Assembly: GCF_025147465.1 (NCBI RefSeq)
Contig: NZ_JALXOZ010000012.1
Location: forward strand, 10,156-74,155
Source of the DNA: Dermabacter sp. p3-SID358
GTDB lineage: Bacteria; Actinomycetota; Actinomycetes; Actinomycetales; Dermabacteraceae
DNA length: 64,000 bases
Direction: 5' to 3'
Below the pieces are notes generated by a model. The model worked only from the letters and a program-made list of their open reading frames with translations. It did no database searches and was not told the origin of the DNA. The translations under genes and the position numbers were made by a program. Below, one piece after another: positions 12,375-21,958 of the stretch (positions within the stretch are counted from its first letter, which is position 1; each line of letters opens with the position of its first letter).

Positions 12375-12547
12375 GTTGCCGCGATCACGTTTTCACTGAT
12401 TTCTGACCCCGGTGTGGGCACCCGAGGTCTGATGTCATGGATGAAACGAGGCGCCCACCCCGCGCCAGCCCCGGCCACCACCCGTGCGCCGGTCATCCCT
12501 CACCCGCTATACGCGGATTAAAGGAACGACACAGCAAGGATTCATCG

Positions 12548-14131
12548 ATGACGACCAATCCGCCAGCACAAGACTCAGCTCTATACAAATACCGACCCGC
12601 GCAATTGCGCACGGGCCCTTCCAAGAATGATAAATCCTTCATCGGCCATCCGGGAGGGCTGCCCTGGATGCTTCAGGTCGAGATGTGGGAGCGCTTCAGC
12701 TGGTTCGGCATGCGCGCCATCCTGCTGTACTTCCTCACCGATGTTGCCGCGAACCAAGGCCTCGGCCTTTCCGACACCGCGGGCCAGGTCGTCGTTTCCG
12801 CCTACGGTGCCGCGGTTCTCCTCATGACGATCCCGGGCGGCATCATCGCCGACCGTATCCTTGGACCGTGGATCTCGGGCCTCATCGGAGGCTCGGTCAT
12901 CATGTTCGGCCACGTCCTACTCGCGTTTCCCGCCGCGATTACATCGTGGTCGGGCCTCATATGCATTGCGATTGGTACGGGCCTCATCAAGCCTAACCTC
13001 GCAACGATCGTCGGTGGCCTCTACGATGAGGATGATCCGCGGCGTGACGCGGGCTTCCAGTACTTCTACATGTCGGTCAACGTCGGCTCTCTCATCGCCC
13101 CGCTCGTCGTGGGCTTCCTCCGCAACCACTTCGGCTACCACGTGGGTTTCCTCGCCGCTGCGATCGGCATGGCGCTCGCCCTCGTCTCGTTCTTCTACGG
13201 CCGCCACAAGCTCGGAGAGTTCGCCTATCGCATTCCGAACCCACTCCAGAAGGGCGAGGGGACGCGGCTCGCACTTGGCGGCGTTGGTGTTGCCGTGATC
13301 GCGACTCTCCTCGTTCTCGGCTTCAACGCGCTTCTCGGTCAGCTCACCTCGGCGATCGCCTACTCGCTTTTCGCCTTCGCCCTCGCGATGAGCGCCTACT
13401 ACTTCTTCACGATGTTCAAGAGCCCCAAGGTCACCGCGCAAGAACGCACACACCTCGGCGCGTTCCTGCCGCTGTGGGTTGGTCAGGTTCTCTTCGTCGT
13501 CATTTTCGAGCAGGCCGCGGGCAAAATGGCCTTCTTTGCCGAAAACAATACGGACCGCTCAATCGGCGGTCTGCACCTTTCCCCCGAGTTTTACCAGTCG
13601 ATCAACCCCGCCGCGGTGCTTCTGCTCTCGCCCGTGATCGCGTGGATCTTCACTCGCAGGAAGGGCAAGTTCCCGAACACTGCCTCAAAGTTCGCACTTT
13701 CGCTCGTCATCATCGCTCTTTCGGCAATGCTCATGGGCTATGGCTTTGGGACGTGGCCGGGGGCAAAGCTTCTCGCCCCGTTCTGGTACCTCGGTCTCGT
13801 GTTTGTTGTGCAGACGGTTGCCGAGCTTTGCATGAACCCCGTGGGGCTTTCGGTGACCACGAAGCTCGCACCCAAGCAGTTTGCTTCGCAGACCATGACC
13901 CTGTGGTACCTCGCCCCGAGCGTGGGCATGGGCCTCACGTCGGTCATCATCGACCAGGTTGACAAGGCCAATCTTGGCGACTCGGTGTACTACTACGGCC
14001 TCGGAGCCGTGACCATCGTGGTGGCGGTCGTCATGTTCCTGATCGCGCCGTGGGTCCAGTCAAAGATGGACGACGTCGACCAGCGCGAACTCAGCGGCGC
14101 ACGCGAGGTCGGCGTCAAGGTCGCCAAGTAA
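12548..14131 (+). CDS. POT/PTR-family proton-coupled oligopeptide transporter
   Basis: Imports di- and tripeptides with protons across the membrane; 527 residues with about 12-14 hydrophobic segments. Family marks are WERFSWFGMRAILLYFL (the ExxER-type motif near residue 45) and FYMSVNVGSLIAPL (the FYxxIN-type signature near residue 175). ATG 12548 is eight bases after AAGGA; the in-frame ORF extends back to 12437 without homology. A perfect terminator follows. It resembles DtpT/YjdL-type proteins. Confidence 0.92.
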   Translation: MTTNPPAQDSALYKYRPAQLRTGPSKNDKSFIGHPGGLPWMLQVEMWERFSWFGMRAILLYFLTDVAANQGLGLSDTAGQVVVSAYGAAVLLMTIPGGIIADRILGPWISGLIGGSVIMFGHVLLAFPAAITSWSGLICIAIGTGLIKPNLATIVGGLYDEDDPRRDAGFQYFYMSVNVGSLIAPLVVGFLRNHFGYHVGFLAAAIGMALALVSFFYGRHKLGEFAYRIPNPLQKGEGTRLALGGVGVAVIATLLVLGFNALLGQLTSAIAYSLFAFALAMSAYYFFTMFKSPKVTAQERTHLGAFLPLWVGQVLFVVIFEQAAGKMAFFAENNTDRSIGGLHLSPEFYQSINPAAVLLLSPVIAWIFTRRKGKFPNTASKFALSLVIIALSAMLMGYGFGTWPGAKLLAPFWYLGLVFVVQTVAELCMNPVGLSVTTKLAPKQFASQTMTLWYLAPSVGMGLTSVIIDQVDKANLGDSVYYYGLGAVTIVVAVVMFLIAPWVQSKMDDVDQRELSGAREVGVKVAK

Positions 14132-14148
14132 GACACGCAACCGCATAG

Positions 14149-14185
14149 AAAAATCGGGCCCCGCTTCGTGCGGGGCCCGATTTTT
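14149..14185. terminator. Bidirectional intrinsic terminator
   Basis: Perfect 16-base arms (AAAAATCGGGCCCCGC and its complement) around a 5-base loop, with A/T tracts on both sides. It lies between the convergent peptide transporter and rplA genes and can serve both. Confidence 0.9.
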
Positions 14186-14213
14186 ATGCTGTCCCTTCCG
14201 GGAGCCGTGAGGC

Positions 14214-14933
14214 TCAGGCCTCGTCGGTTTCCTCGGTGAGATTACGCGTACGGTTCACGTCGATCGGGACGCCAGGACCGAAGGTCGTGGACATCGTGAT
14301 CTTCGAGATGTAGCGGCCCTTCGAGCTCGCCGGCTTGAGGCGCAGGATCTCTTCGAGCGCTGCGACGTAGTTCTCGACGAGCTGCTGCTCGCTGAACGAC
14401 GCCTTGCCGATGATGAAGTGAAGGTTTGCGGCGCGGTCAACACGGAAGTCAATCTTGCCGCCCTTAATGTCACCAACAGCCTTCGCAGTGTCCATCGTGA
14501 CGGTGCCGGTCTTGGGGTTAGGCATGAGGCCACGGGGACCGAGTACACGACCGAGGCGGCCCACCTTACCCATGAGGTTCGGGGTTGCAACGGCGGTGTC
14601 GAAGTCAGTCCAGCCGCTGGCGACCTTCTCGATGAGGTCGTCGTCGCCAACCTCGTCGGCACCTGCGGCACGTGCGGCCTCGGCCTGCGGGCCGGTGGCG
14701 AACACGATGACGCGAGCGGTCTTACCGGTTCCGTGCGGGAGGTTAACGGTGCCGCGCACCATCTGATCCGCCTTGCGGGGATCAACGCTCAGACGCATCG
14801 CGACCTCGACGGTCGAGTCGGTCTTCTTGGAGCCGGACTTCTTGACAATGCGCACGGCGTCGAGAGGCGCGTAGAAACGGCCTTCCTCGATGAGTGCTGC
14901 GGCGTCCTTGAATGCCTTGGATTTCGTTGCCAT
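14214..14933 (-). CDS. rplA: 50S ribosomal protein uL1
   Basis: Forms the L1 stalk that helps release deacylated tRNA; 239 residues. It contains the expected [20 protein letters not shown] and [20 protein letters not shown] (the L1 signature). It follows rplK after 6 bases on the same transcript. rplJ is not next: adhE, the oxidoreductase and the transporter intervene. Confidence 0.97.
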   Translation of the reverse strand: MATKSKAFKDAAALIEEGRFYAPLDAVRIVKKSGSKKTDSTVEVAMRLSVDPRKADQMVRGTVNLPHGTGKTARVIVFATGPQAEAARAAGADEVGDDDLIEKVASGWTDFDTAVATPNLMGKVGRLGRVLGPRGLMPNPKTGTVTMDTAKAVGDIKGGKIDFRVDRAANLHFIIGKASFSEQQLVENYVAALEEILRLKPASSKGRYISKITMSTTFGPGVPIDVNRTRNLTEETDEA

Positions 14934-14939
14934 GTTGGA

Positions 14940-15371
14940 TCAGCCCTCCACCGTGATGCCCATGGAACGCGCGGTTCCAGCCACGATTTTCGCGGCGGCG
15001 TCAATATCGTTTGCGTTGAGATCGGGCATCTTGGTCTGCGCGATCTCCTTAACCTGCTCCATGGTCACCTTGCCCACCTTCTGGGTGTGGGGCACGGGCG
15101 AACCCTTGTCAAGGCCTGCGGCCTTGAGGAGGAGGCGTGCGGCGGGCGGGGTCTTCGTGATGAACGTGAACGAGCGGTCCTCGTACACGGTGATCTCAAC
15201 CGGGATGATGTTGCCGCGCTGGCTTTCGGTAGCGGCGTTGTAGGCCTTGGTGAACTCAACGATGTTCACACCGGCGGCACCGAGTGCCGGGCCGATCGGC
15301 GGAGCAGGCGTTGCCTGTCCGGCCTGGATCTGGAGCTTGATAATGCTCGCGACCTTTTTCTTGGGAGCCAT
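14940..15371 (-). CDS. rplK: 50S ribosomal protein uL11
   Basis: Component of the GTPase-associated centre; 143 residues from [20 protein letters not shown] to RSMGITVEG. The RNA-binding carboxyl domain has [20 protein letters not shown]. The 81-base spacer from nusG contains a CCCGCATCTGCGGG hairpin and a GGTGCCGAACGGCATCC stem, which might be a leader element, but I cannot prove this. Confidence 0.97.
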   Translation of the reverse strand: MAPKKKVASIIKLQIQAGQATPAPPIGPALGAAGVNIVEFTKAYNAATESQRGNIIPVEITVYEDRSFTFITKTPPAARLLLKAAGLDKGSPVPHTQKVGKVTMEQVKEIAQTKMPDLNANDIDAAAKIVAGTARSMGITVEG

Positions 15372-15452
15372 TGCTCTTCCTTCTTGTCGTGGTTCGGGCG
15401 GATGCCGTTCGGCACCCTCCCACTACGGTCCCGCAGATGCGGGTGGGCGTTT

Positions 15453-16199
15453 TCAGATCTTGGCGACCTGCTCGAAGCCCAGCTCGAGCGGGGTCTCGCG
15501 GCCGAAGATTGACACGAGAACCCGAAGTTTCTGGTTGGTGTTGTCGATGTCCGCGATGGTCGCGGGCATCGTTTCGAAGGGGCCGTCCATAACGGTGACG
15601 GACTCGCCCACCTCGAACGCCGGGATAGCCTTTTCCTTGGCCTTCGAAGAGGAGGACTTCTTCTTCTCGGGAAGGTTGACCGACGGCGCCAATAGAGAGT
15701 AAATCTCATCGAACGAGAGAGGTACAGGATCGGTGCTGTTTCCCACAAAGCCGGTCACGCCAGGAGTGTCGCGTACCACGCGCCACGAGGCCTCGGTGAG
15801 ATCCATGCGCACGTACACGTACCCGGGGATGCGCACGCGACGAACGATCTTCTTCTGGCCGTTCTTGACCTCGGTCGCATCCTCCATCGGCACCTCCACC
15901 TGGAAGATGTAATCCTCCATGTCCTGGGTTTCGGTGCGCGTGAGAAGCTGAGTCTTCACGCGGTTTTCGTGGCCCGAGTAGGAGTGGATGACGTACCACT
16001 CGCCGGGGGCGGAACGTAGGTGACGCTTGAGTGCAACGACGGGATCTTCGACCGTGGTCTCGGAGTTTTCGTCGAGCGGGGCGGGGGCCTCGGTGCCCTC
16101 GGCAATTTCGGAAGCTTCGGAGCTTTCGGGGGTGTCAGCCGTTTCCGGGCTCGTCTCAAGCGCCTCGTTTGCGAGGTCGTCGTTCATGTCTTCTGCCAC
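15453..16199 (-). CDS. nusG: Transcription termination/antitermination factor NusG
   Basis: Elongation factor bound to RNA polymerase, 248 residues. An acidic, low-complexity amino extension of about 65 residues, usual in actinobacteria, precedes the NGN domain ([18 protein letters not shown]) and the carboxyl KOW domain ([19 protein letters not shown]). The start chosen is GTG 16197-16199, ten bases after TAAGGA; an ATG four codons later lacks spacing from a site. It lies directly between secE and rplK, the conserved order. Confidence 0.95.
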   Translation of the reverse strand: MAEDMNDDLANEALETSPETADTPESSEASEIAEGTEAPAPLDENSETTVEDPVVALKRHLRSAPGEWYVIHSYSGHENRVKTQLLTRTETQDMEDYIFQVEVPMEDATEVKNGQKKIVRRVRIPGYVYVRMDLTEASWRVVRDTPGVTGFVGNSTDPVPLSFDEIYSLLAPSVNLPEKKKSSSSKAKEKAIPAFEVGESVTVMDGPFETMPATIADIDNTNQKLRVLVSIFGRETPLELGFEQVAKI

Positions 16200-16227
16200 G
16201 CGTATCGTTTCCTTACTCTCGAAAATC

Positions 16228-16491
16228 TCAGTGCGCCGTGAACAGAGCGCGCGTGAGGGAGCCAAACACGAAGTCCATGCCAAACACGAGAAGGATCATG
16301 AACACCACGAACGCGACAACCGCGAGAGTGTAGGTGACCATCTCGCGGCCGGTCGGAGTGACAACCTTGCGCAGCTCAGCGAAGACCTGCTGAAGGAAGA
16401 TCCAGCACGCCTTAAACGGATTTTTCGTGCCGATGTTCGACTCTTGCTCGAAATCGCCACGAGTAGGGTCGGTCTCGGGGTGAACGCTCAT
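16228..16491 (-). CDS. secE: Preprotein translocase subunit SecE
   Basis: Single-span subunit of the SecYEG channel, 87 residues. A hydrophilic amino part leads into [20 protein letters not shown], the conserved amphipathic helix, and then one membrane span ([20 protein letters not shown]). It lies between tRNA-Trp and nusG as in most actinobacteria. Confidence 0.95.
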   Translation of the reverse strand: MSVHPETDPTRGDFEQESNIGTKNPFKACWIFLQQVFAELRKVVTPTGREMVTYTLAVVAFVVFMILLVFGMDFVFGSLTRALFTAH

Positions 16492-16562
16492 CGTTTTCCT
16501 TCTCCATCTCGACGTCGGCGACGTGTCGATCGGGCGCTGGGGATTACCGCTTAAAGAAAAAG

Positions 16563-16635
16563 CAGGGCAGACAGGACTCGAACCTGCAACCTACGGTTTT
16601 GGAGACCGTTGCGCTACCAATTGCGCCACTGCCCT
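16563..16635 (-). tRNA. tRNA-Trp (CCA)
   Basis: Minus-strand AGGGCAG...CTGCCCT acceptor stem of seven pairs, D-arm around GGCGCAATTGGTAGCGC, anticodon loop CTCCAAA with anticodon CCA, and T-arm GCAGGTTCGAATCCTGT. The CCA end is not encoded. Its position before secE is the common actinobacterial arrangement. Confidence 0.97.
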
Positions 16636-16854
16636 GTGCTTCACGAGCACTGCCCGAGGAGCGAGACCCTCAAAAAGGGCCAGGTACGATCATAAGCGAA
16701 TCGCACGCCAAGGTCTAGTCTCGAGTGCCTTTGATCCGATTGTGTGACGCACTCGGCTCGAAACGACTCGACGTCGAGCACCCGGCCCCTCAAATCGTGC
16801 TTCACTTGTGGCGGTTTTACGCGGCACCCTGGTTTTTCTGACAAGATCGAGACT

Positions 16855-18078
16855 ATGAGCTTCGATGTTGCCACTCCCCCCCAGCACGAACGACGCCTAT
16901 CCTCGCGCCTCTCCTCGATCGCGGAATCGGCAACGCTCGCCGTCGATGCTAAGGCTAAAGCACTAGCCGCAAGCGGTGAGGACGTGATCGGCTTCGGCGC
17001 CGGCGAACCGGACTTCCCCACGCCCGAGCACATCGTCGAGGCCGCCATTGCTGCAGCGCGCGACCCCAAGAATCACCGCTACTCGCCCGCAACGGGCCTT
17101 CCCGAGCTCAAGGAAGCGATCGCGCACGCGACTTTCGAGATGGACAACCTCGAGGTCGAGCCCTCGCGGATCGTCGTCACGAACGGCGGCAAGCAGGCCG
17201 TCTACGAGGCTTTCGCGGCCCTTCTCGACCCGGGCGACGAAGTCATCCTGCCCGCACCGTATTGGACGACCTATCCGGAGGCGATCCGCCTCGCGGGCGG
17301 CGTTCCCGTCACGGTCCGCGCGGGCGCTGACCAGGGCTACATCCCCGCCCCCGAGCAGCTCGAGGCCGCACGCACGCCCCGCACCAAGGTTGTGCTCCTG
17401 TGCTCGCCTTCAAACCCCACGGGCGCGGTCATGAGCCGCCCACAGCTCGAGGAGTTTGGCCGCTGGGCCCTCGAGAACAACCTGTGGGTTCTCTCCGACG
17501 AGATTTACCAGCACCTCACGTACGACGATGCCCAGTTCCACTCGATCCTCGACGTCGTTCCCGAGCTCGAAGATCGCACGGTCCTCCTCAACGGCGTAGC
17601 CAAAACGTTCGCGATGACGGGTTGGCGCGTCGGCTGGCTCATCGCGCCCACCGATATCGCGAAGGGCGTCGCTCGACTCCAAAGCCACTTGACCTCGAAC
17701 GTCAACAACATCGCGCAGCGCGCCGCGATCGCCGCCCTCACGGGCCCCACTGAACCTCTCGACGAGATGCGAACCGCGTTCGATCGCCGCCGCCGCACCA
17801 TGTGCGACATGCTCGCGAAAATCGAGGGCCTCACACTCCCCACCCCGCGCGGCGCGTTCTACGCCTTCCCCGACGTCACCGGCCTCCTCGGCCGTGGCAT
17901 TGATGGGACCGCGGTCGAAAGCTCCGCCGAACTCGCCTCGCTCATCCTCGAGCGCGCGAAGGTCGCGCTAGTCCCCGGGGAAGCGTTCGATGCGCCGGGC
18001 CACCTCCGCCTCAGCTATGCACTTTCCGACGACGACTTGGCCGAGGGTGTGTCCCGACTTCAAAAGGTGCTCGGCTAG
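16855..18078 (+). CDS. aspC: Pyridoxal-phosphate aspartate aminotransferase (class I)
   Basis: Transfers the amino group between aspartate and 2-oxoglutarate in the cytoplasm; 407 residues. Visible marks are [15 protein letters not shown], the NPTGAV loop and the PLP-binding lysine in [15 protein letters not shown] (about residue 246). ATG 16855 gives [12 protein letters not shown]; the site before it is weak, so initiation may be leaderless or nearly so. The stop is 3 bases before the deaminase gene. With aspartase at 23.1 kb it offers an oxaloacetate-aspartate-fumarate route. Confidence 0.9.
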   Translation: MSFDVATPPQHERRLSSRLSSIAESATLAVDAKAKALAASGEDVIGFGAGEPDFPTPEHIVEAAIAAARDPKNHRYSPATGLPELKEAIAHATFEMDNLEVEPSRIVVTNGGKQAVYEAFAALLDPGDEVILPAPYWTTYPEAIRLAGGVPVTVRAGADQGYIPAPEQLEAARTPRTKVVLLCSPSNPTGAVMSRPQLEEFGRWALENNLWVLSDEIYQHLTYDDAQFHSILDVVPELEDRTVLLNGVAKTFAMTGWRVGWLIAPTDIAKGVARLQSHLTSNVNNIAQRAAIAALTGPTEPLDEMRTAFDRRRRTMCDMLAKIEGLTLPTPRGAFYAFPDVTGLLGRGIDGTAVESSAELASLILERAKVALVPGEAFDAPGHLRLSYALSDDDLAEGVSRLQKVLG

Positions 18079-18081
18079 GCC

Positions 18082-19128
18082 ATGGCAAGCGTCGGAACTC
18101 GAAACCCCGAGCGCGAAGGCAAACGTGACCTGCGCGCGCTCCCGAAAGCCCACTTACACTTGCACTTCACGGGCTCGATGCGCCACGACACACTTCAGGA
18201 GCTCGCAGCTGCACAGCACTTGCGGCTTCCCCGCACCCTCACGGAGCAAACGGCGCTCAAGGTCGAGCCGAGCGCACGCGGCTGGTTCCGTTTCCAGCGC
18301 TTCTACGACGCGGCGCGCAAAGTCGTGAACTCCGAGGCCATCATGCGTCGACTCTTGCGCGAGGCAGCCGAGGATGACCTCGCCGAGGGCTCCGTTCGGC
18401 TCGAGCTCCAAATCGACCCCACGAGCTACGCACCTTTCGTGGGCGGCATCACTCCCGCGATCGAGATCATCGTGGACGAGGCCCGCGCGATCGAGCGCGA
18501 ACTCGGCATTTCGATGGGGATCATCGTCGCGGCGAGCCGAATGCGCCACCCACTCGATGCGCGCATTCTCGCGCGCCTCGCCGTGCAGTACGCGGGCACC
18601 GTGATCGGTTTTGGACTCTCCAACGACGAGCGCCGCGGCGATACGCGCGCGTTCGCGCCCGCATTCAGGATCGCCCGCAACGGCGGTCTGGCCGCGATGC
18701 CCCACGGGGGCGAGCTCCTCGGCCCGCCCCACATTCACGAGGTCGTCGATTCGCTCGAGCCCACGCGCCTCGGCCACGGCGTGCGGTCGATCGAGGACCC
18801 GCGCTTGCTCGAAACGCTCATCGAACGCGGCATCGCTCTCGAGGTGTGCCCAGCGTCAAACGTGTCGCTCGGTGTCTATCGAGACATAGGCGACGTGCCC
18901 GTCCCCCAGCTCGCGCGCCACGGCGCGACCATCGCGCTAAGCGCGGACGACCCGCTCCTCTTCGGCTCACGGCTCCTTGCCCAGTACGAAGCCGTGCGGG
19001 CGATGGGCATGAGCGACCGCGAAATCGCGGACCTCGCCGCGGGTTCGATCCGCGCCTCGCGCATGGGCGACACCGAAAAGGCGATGCAGCTCGCACGCGT
19101 ACGCGATTGGTACGAGAACGAAGCTTAG
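18082..19128 (+). CDS. add: Adenosine deaminase-family protein
   Basis: Zinc amidohydrolase of 348 residues, expected to deaminate adenosine or a related purine. Metal and catalytic marks are HLHLHFTGSM (residues about 24-33), MPHGGELLGPPHI (the HxGE motif), RLGHG, EVCPASNVSL and LSADDPLLFG. These differ slightly from the textbook ELHxHLDG, HAGE and STDDP forms, so it belongs to a side branch and the substrate is less certain; the classical men genes here argue against an aminodeoxyfutalosine role. An exact copy of the recurring 12-mer starts immediately after the ATG, encoding Ala-Ser-Val-Gly. It is cotranscribed with the aminotransferase. Confidence 0.8.
   Translation: MASVGTRNPEREGKRDLRALPKAHLHLHFTGSMRHDTLQELAAAQHLRLPRTLTEQTALKVEPSARGWFRFQRFYDAARKVVNSEAIMRRLLREAAEDDLAEGSVRLELQIDPTSYAPFVGGITPAIEIIVDEARAIERELGISMGIIVAASRMRHPLDARILARLAVQYAGTVIGFGLSNDERRGDTRAFAPAFRIARNGGLAAMPHGGELLGPPHIHEVVDSLEPTRLGHGVRSIEDPRLLETLIERGIALEVCPASNVSLGVYRDIGDVPVPQLARHGATIALSADDPLLFGSRLLAQYEAVRAMGMSDREIADLAAGSIRASRMGDTEKAMQLARVRDWYENEA
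18085..18096 (+). repeat. Exact copy of the recurring 12-mer
   Basis: GCAAGCGTCGGA followed by AC, occupying codons 2-5 of the deaminase gene. Confidence 0.6.
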
Positions 19129-19134
19129 AATCCT

Positions 19135-20334
19135 CTAGCGGTCACGGCCGGCGCCGCGGCTCGGCGCCGCGAGGAAGAACACCGGCTCGGCAAGCGCACG
19201 CTTGGCAAAGGCGCTCTGGACCGCACTCGCAACGTCTTCGACCATCTCCGCATCGACGAGCGCAATGACGCTCCCGCCAAATCCACCGCCCGTCATGCGC
19301 GCACCGTGCGCGCCCGCTTCGCGCGCCGCGTCCACGGCAACATCAAGTTCGGGAACGCTGACCTCATAGTCATCGCGAAGCGAATCGTGCGAGGCATTGA
19401 GCAGCTCGGCGATGCGCTCGAGGCCCTCGCGGATCGAGCCCGCCTCGAGAATCTCGGCGAATTCGCGCACGCGCTCGATCTCGCCGATGATATGGCGGCT
19501 GCGCTTGTGGACCACGGGATCGCTGATGCCCTGGCAAGCGTCGGAAGCCCCCTCGAACGGGACATCCCGCAAGCTCTCCACTCCGAGCGTACGCGCCCCC
19601 GCTTCGGCCTGCGCCCGGCGCTCCGCGTACTCGCCGCCCACGAGGCTGTGAGGTGCACGCGTGTCGATGATGAGTAGTTCGAGACCCTGGCCAGCGAGAT
19701 CCCACGGAACCGATACCGTCGAAAAATCCCGGCAGTCGAGAAGAATGGCATGGCCCTCTTCGCACAGAATCGACGCGGACTGGTCAAGCCCACCCGTCGC
19801 CGCACCTGCAAACTCCGTCTCCGCCTTGATTGCCGCTCGAATACGCTCGTGGGCACTCGTACCAAGCTCACAAAGCTCATCGACCGCCGCCGCGACCGCG
19901 CATTCGAGGGCAGCGCTCGAGCTGAGGCCCGCGCCGAGCGGAACATAGCCGTCGATCAGAAGGTCAAAGCCGCACGGGGCGCCACCTTCGAATCGATCCG
20001 CGAGCGCCCAGAGGACCCCCGCGACATAGGAGGCCCAGCCATCGACGGCGCCGGGTTCGAGCCCCTCGACGGGCGCCTCAACCGTCTCACCGGATTGCAC
20101 GGAACGCATCCGGACCACGCCCGTGTCGGTGCGGCGCGCCGCGACGAAGCAGCGGTGCGAAATCGCCATCGGCAGGCACAGACCCTGTTGATAGTCAACG
20201 TGCTCGCCGATGATGTTTACGCGGCCAGGCGCAGAAAACATGCCCTCCGGTTCGGCCCCGAAGGTCTCGCGGAACTCGCGGGCGGCCTTTTCGATGGCAT
20301 CGGTGTCTACGGGAGCGGCGTGCAGTTCAGTCAT
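19135..20334 (-). CDS. galK: Galactokinase
   Basis: GHMP kinase phosphorylating galactose at C1 (Leloir pathway), 399 residues. Signatures are PGRVNIIGEHVDYQQG (galactokinase motif with the usual Glu), PLGAGLSSSAALECA (ATP loop) and ARMTGGGFGGSVIALV. ATG 20334 gives MTELHAAPVD; a long upstream in-frame ORF is not homologous. No galT or galE lies nearby. It is convergent with the deaminase gene (6 bases apart) and carries an exact 12-mer copy on its antisense strand. Confidence 0.93.
   Translation of the reverse strand: MTELHAAPVDTDAIEKAAREFRETFGAEPEGMFSAPGRVNIIGEHVDYQQGLCLPMAISHRCFVAARRTDTGVVRMRSVQSGETVEAPVEGLEPGAVDGWASYVAGVLWALADRFEGGAPCGFDLLIDGYVPLGAGLSSSAALECAVAAAVDELCELGTSAHERIRAAIKAETEFAGAATGGLDQSASILCEEGHAILLDCRDFSTVSVPWDLAGQGLELLIIDTRAPHSLVGGEYAERRAQAEAGARTLGVESLRDVPFEGASDACQGISDPVVHKRSRHIIGEIERVREFAEILEAGSIREGLERIAELLNASHDSLRDDYEVSVPELDVAVDAAREAGAHGARMTGGGFGGSVIALVDAEMVEDVASAVQSAFAKRALAEPVFFLAAPSRGAGRDR
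19534..19545 (+). repeat. Exact copy of the recurring 12-mer
   Basis: GCAAGCGTCGGA followed by AG, inside galK and antisense to it. Confidence 0.6.
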
Positions 20335-20344
20335 ACTCTCTAGT

Positions 20345-21907
20345 CTACGGGCGCTCGTTGGCCTGCGGGTCCCCCGCCGCGTCTTCGTCGGCGCGGATCG
20401 CAGGCATGTCGATCTTCTCGGGATCCATCTCGACGATCTCGAAACCTGATTCGCGAGTATCAGGCTGAAGGTTATCAAGGTCCTCTCGCCAGTCGGGGCC
20501 GGCTTCGAGATCAATCGTGGGATCGAGCTCGTCCGGGTCGAGGTGAACGACGGGGATCGCGGTCGTGAGCGCACCCGGCCTACGGCGGCGCCTAAAGGTC
20601 ACCATTCGGCGGTGACGGTTCGTGCTGAACGGCTGTGAAATGGCGGGCACGCGCACACGGCCGCTCGCAAGAAGTGTCACGGTGTGGCTCGCGACGAATT
20701 CGCCGAGAATGACGCCTGCCGAGATCGCAATCGCGATCTCACACGCGAGTAGGAGATAGCTCGCCCCCGTGTTGCTGCCATCGCTGAACCCCAAAAGGCC
20801 GCGGTAAATCACGGAACCGGGCACCATCGTGATGATCGCGGGAGCGATGAGGATGTTTACGTACGCCTTCGTTCGCTGCGAGATCACGACCGAAAGCACG
20901 CCAACGAAGAACGCTGTGATGCCCGTTGCCCACGCTCGTTCGAGCCCCGCTACTTCGATCACAAAGGCCGAGGTCGCCGTGAAACCGGGCAAGATCGTCA
21001 CCCAGAGCAAAAGCCGCGGCGGTACCTGGAAACCCACCGCGTAGCCGAGCCCAACGAGCGCCCCAGCAATAGCGACAACGAGGGTCGAGATGAGAGTCGC
21101 CGGGATCGTCGACGTAATCGAGATGTCGGCACCCACCCACTCGGCGACGAGCATCCCGCCGCGAATGCCAATCACGGCACCCACCGTGAGCATGAACGTC
21201 TCGAGCAAACGCCCCGCCGCGGTGACGTACCACCCAGTGATTGCATCCTGCATCGCGCCGACAGATGTCGAGCCCGCGAGCACCATCACGAGGCACGCGA
21301 CGACGACGAGTGAGGAGTTCGCCGCTGGATCGAGCCGGTTCACGATCAGAGAAATAAGCACGACGATGAAACCACCCGCGATCTGCGCATAGAACACGGG
21401 AAAACGTAACTTGTCGAAGAGGATATAGACCTGCCACAGCACGCCCGCAGCAAGGGCCGCGAAAGTCGTCACGAGAATGCCGGCGCCGAAAAACATTGCG
21501 CACGCGCCGCCCATGAGCACCCAGGCGAGAGTTGTCACGATCGGGCCGTAATAGCGCTTCATCGACCGCACGCGATCGACTGCGAGAAGCGCCTCGTGAA
21601 GGTCCATTTCACCCTTCACATACTTGGTCGTGATCTGATCGACCCGATCGAGCTTCGTAAAGTCGTACGTGTAGCCACCCGCGGTGCGAATGCGCGTAAA
21701 CGGCGCCGATTGCGTGTCCTGGTAGTAGGAGACTGAGACTTCCGTCAGTGTCGTCTGTACCGACACATTTCGAATGCCGGATGACGCGGTGACGCGTAGC
21801 ATTGTCGCGGTCACGTCGGCCGCCGCAGCACCGTTGGAAATCATGACTTCGCCAATGCGCATGGCAAGTTCGAACACCTGGTGCAGGCGGGTTAAAGAAG
21901 TGCTCAC
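20345..21907 (-). CDS. Threonine/serine exporter family membrane protein (ThrE type)
   Basis: About 520 residues. A soluble amino part (LHQVFELAMRIGEVMISNGA and YQDTQSAPFTRIRTAGG) resembles the DUF1212 half of ThrE. It is followed by two groups of membrane spans (about 10 in total), the second group (from about residue 300) corresponding to the DUF3815 half, and a cytoplasmic tail rich in Asp and Pro (VVHLDPDELDPTIDLEAG). ThrE exports threonine and serine in Corynebacterium. GTG 21905-21907 is the preferred start; ATG codons up to 21955 are possible. It ends 10 bases before galK and may be cotranscribed with it. Confidence 0.8.
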   Translation of the reverse strand: MSTSLTRLHQVFELAMRIGEVMISNGAAAADVTATMLRVTASSGIRNVSVQTTLTEVSVSYYQDTQSAPFTRIRTAGGYTYDFTKLDRVDQITTKYVKGEMDLHEALLAVDRVRSMKRYYGPIVTTLAWVLMGGACAMFFGAGILVTTFAALAAGVLWQVYILFDKLRFPVFYAQIAGGFIVVLISLIVNRLDPAANSSLVVVACLVMVLAGSTSVGAMQDAITGWYVTAAGRLLETFMLTVGAVIGIRGGMLVAEWVGADISITSTIPATLISTLVVAIAGALVGLGYAVGFQVPPRLLLWVTILPGFTATSAFVIEVAGLERAWATGITAFFVGVLSVVISQRTKAYVNILIAPAIITMVPGSVIYRGLLGFSDGSNTGASYLLLACEIAIAISAGVILGEFVASHTVTLLASGRVRVPAISQPFSTNRHRRMVTFRRRRRPGALTTAIPVVHLDPDELDPTIDLEAGPDWREDLDNLQPDTRESGFEIVEMDPEKIDMPAIRADEDAAGDPQANERP

Positions 21908-21958
21908 ACCACCATCGTGGCACACGCTCGGCACACCGTGCATGGAAAGGATCATTCA

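Noticed and set aside
7831..14213. Mobile island between rplA and rplJ
   Set aside because: No integrase, transposase, att-like repeats or composition change; genes are ordinary metabolism and transport.
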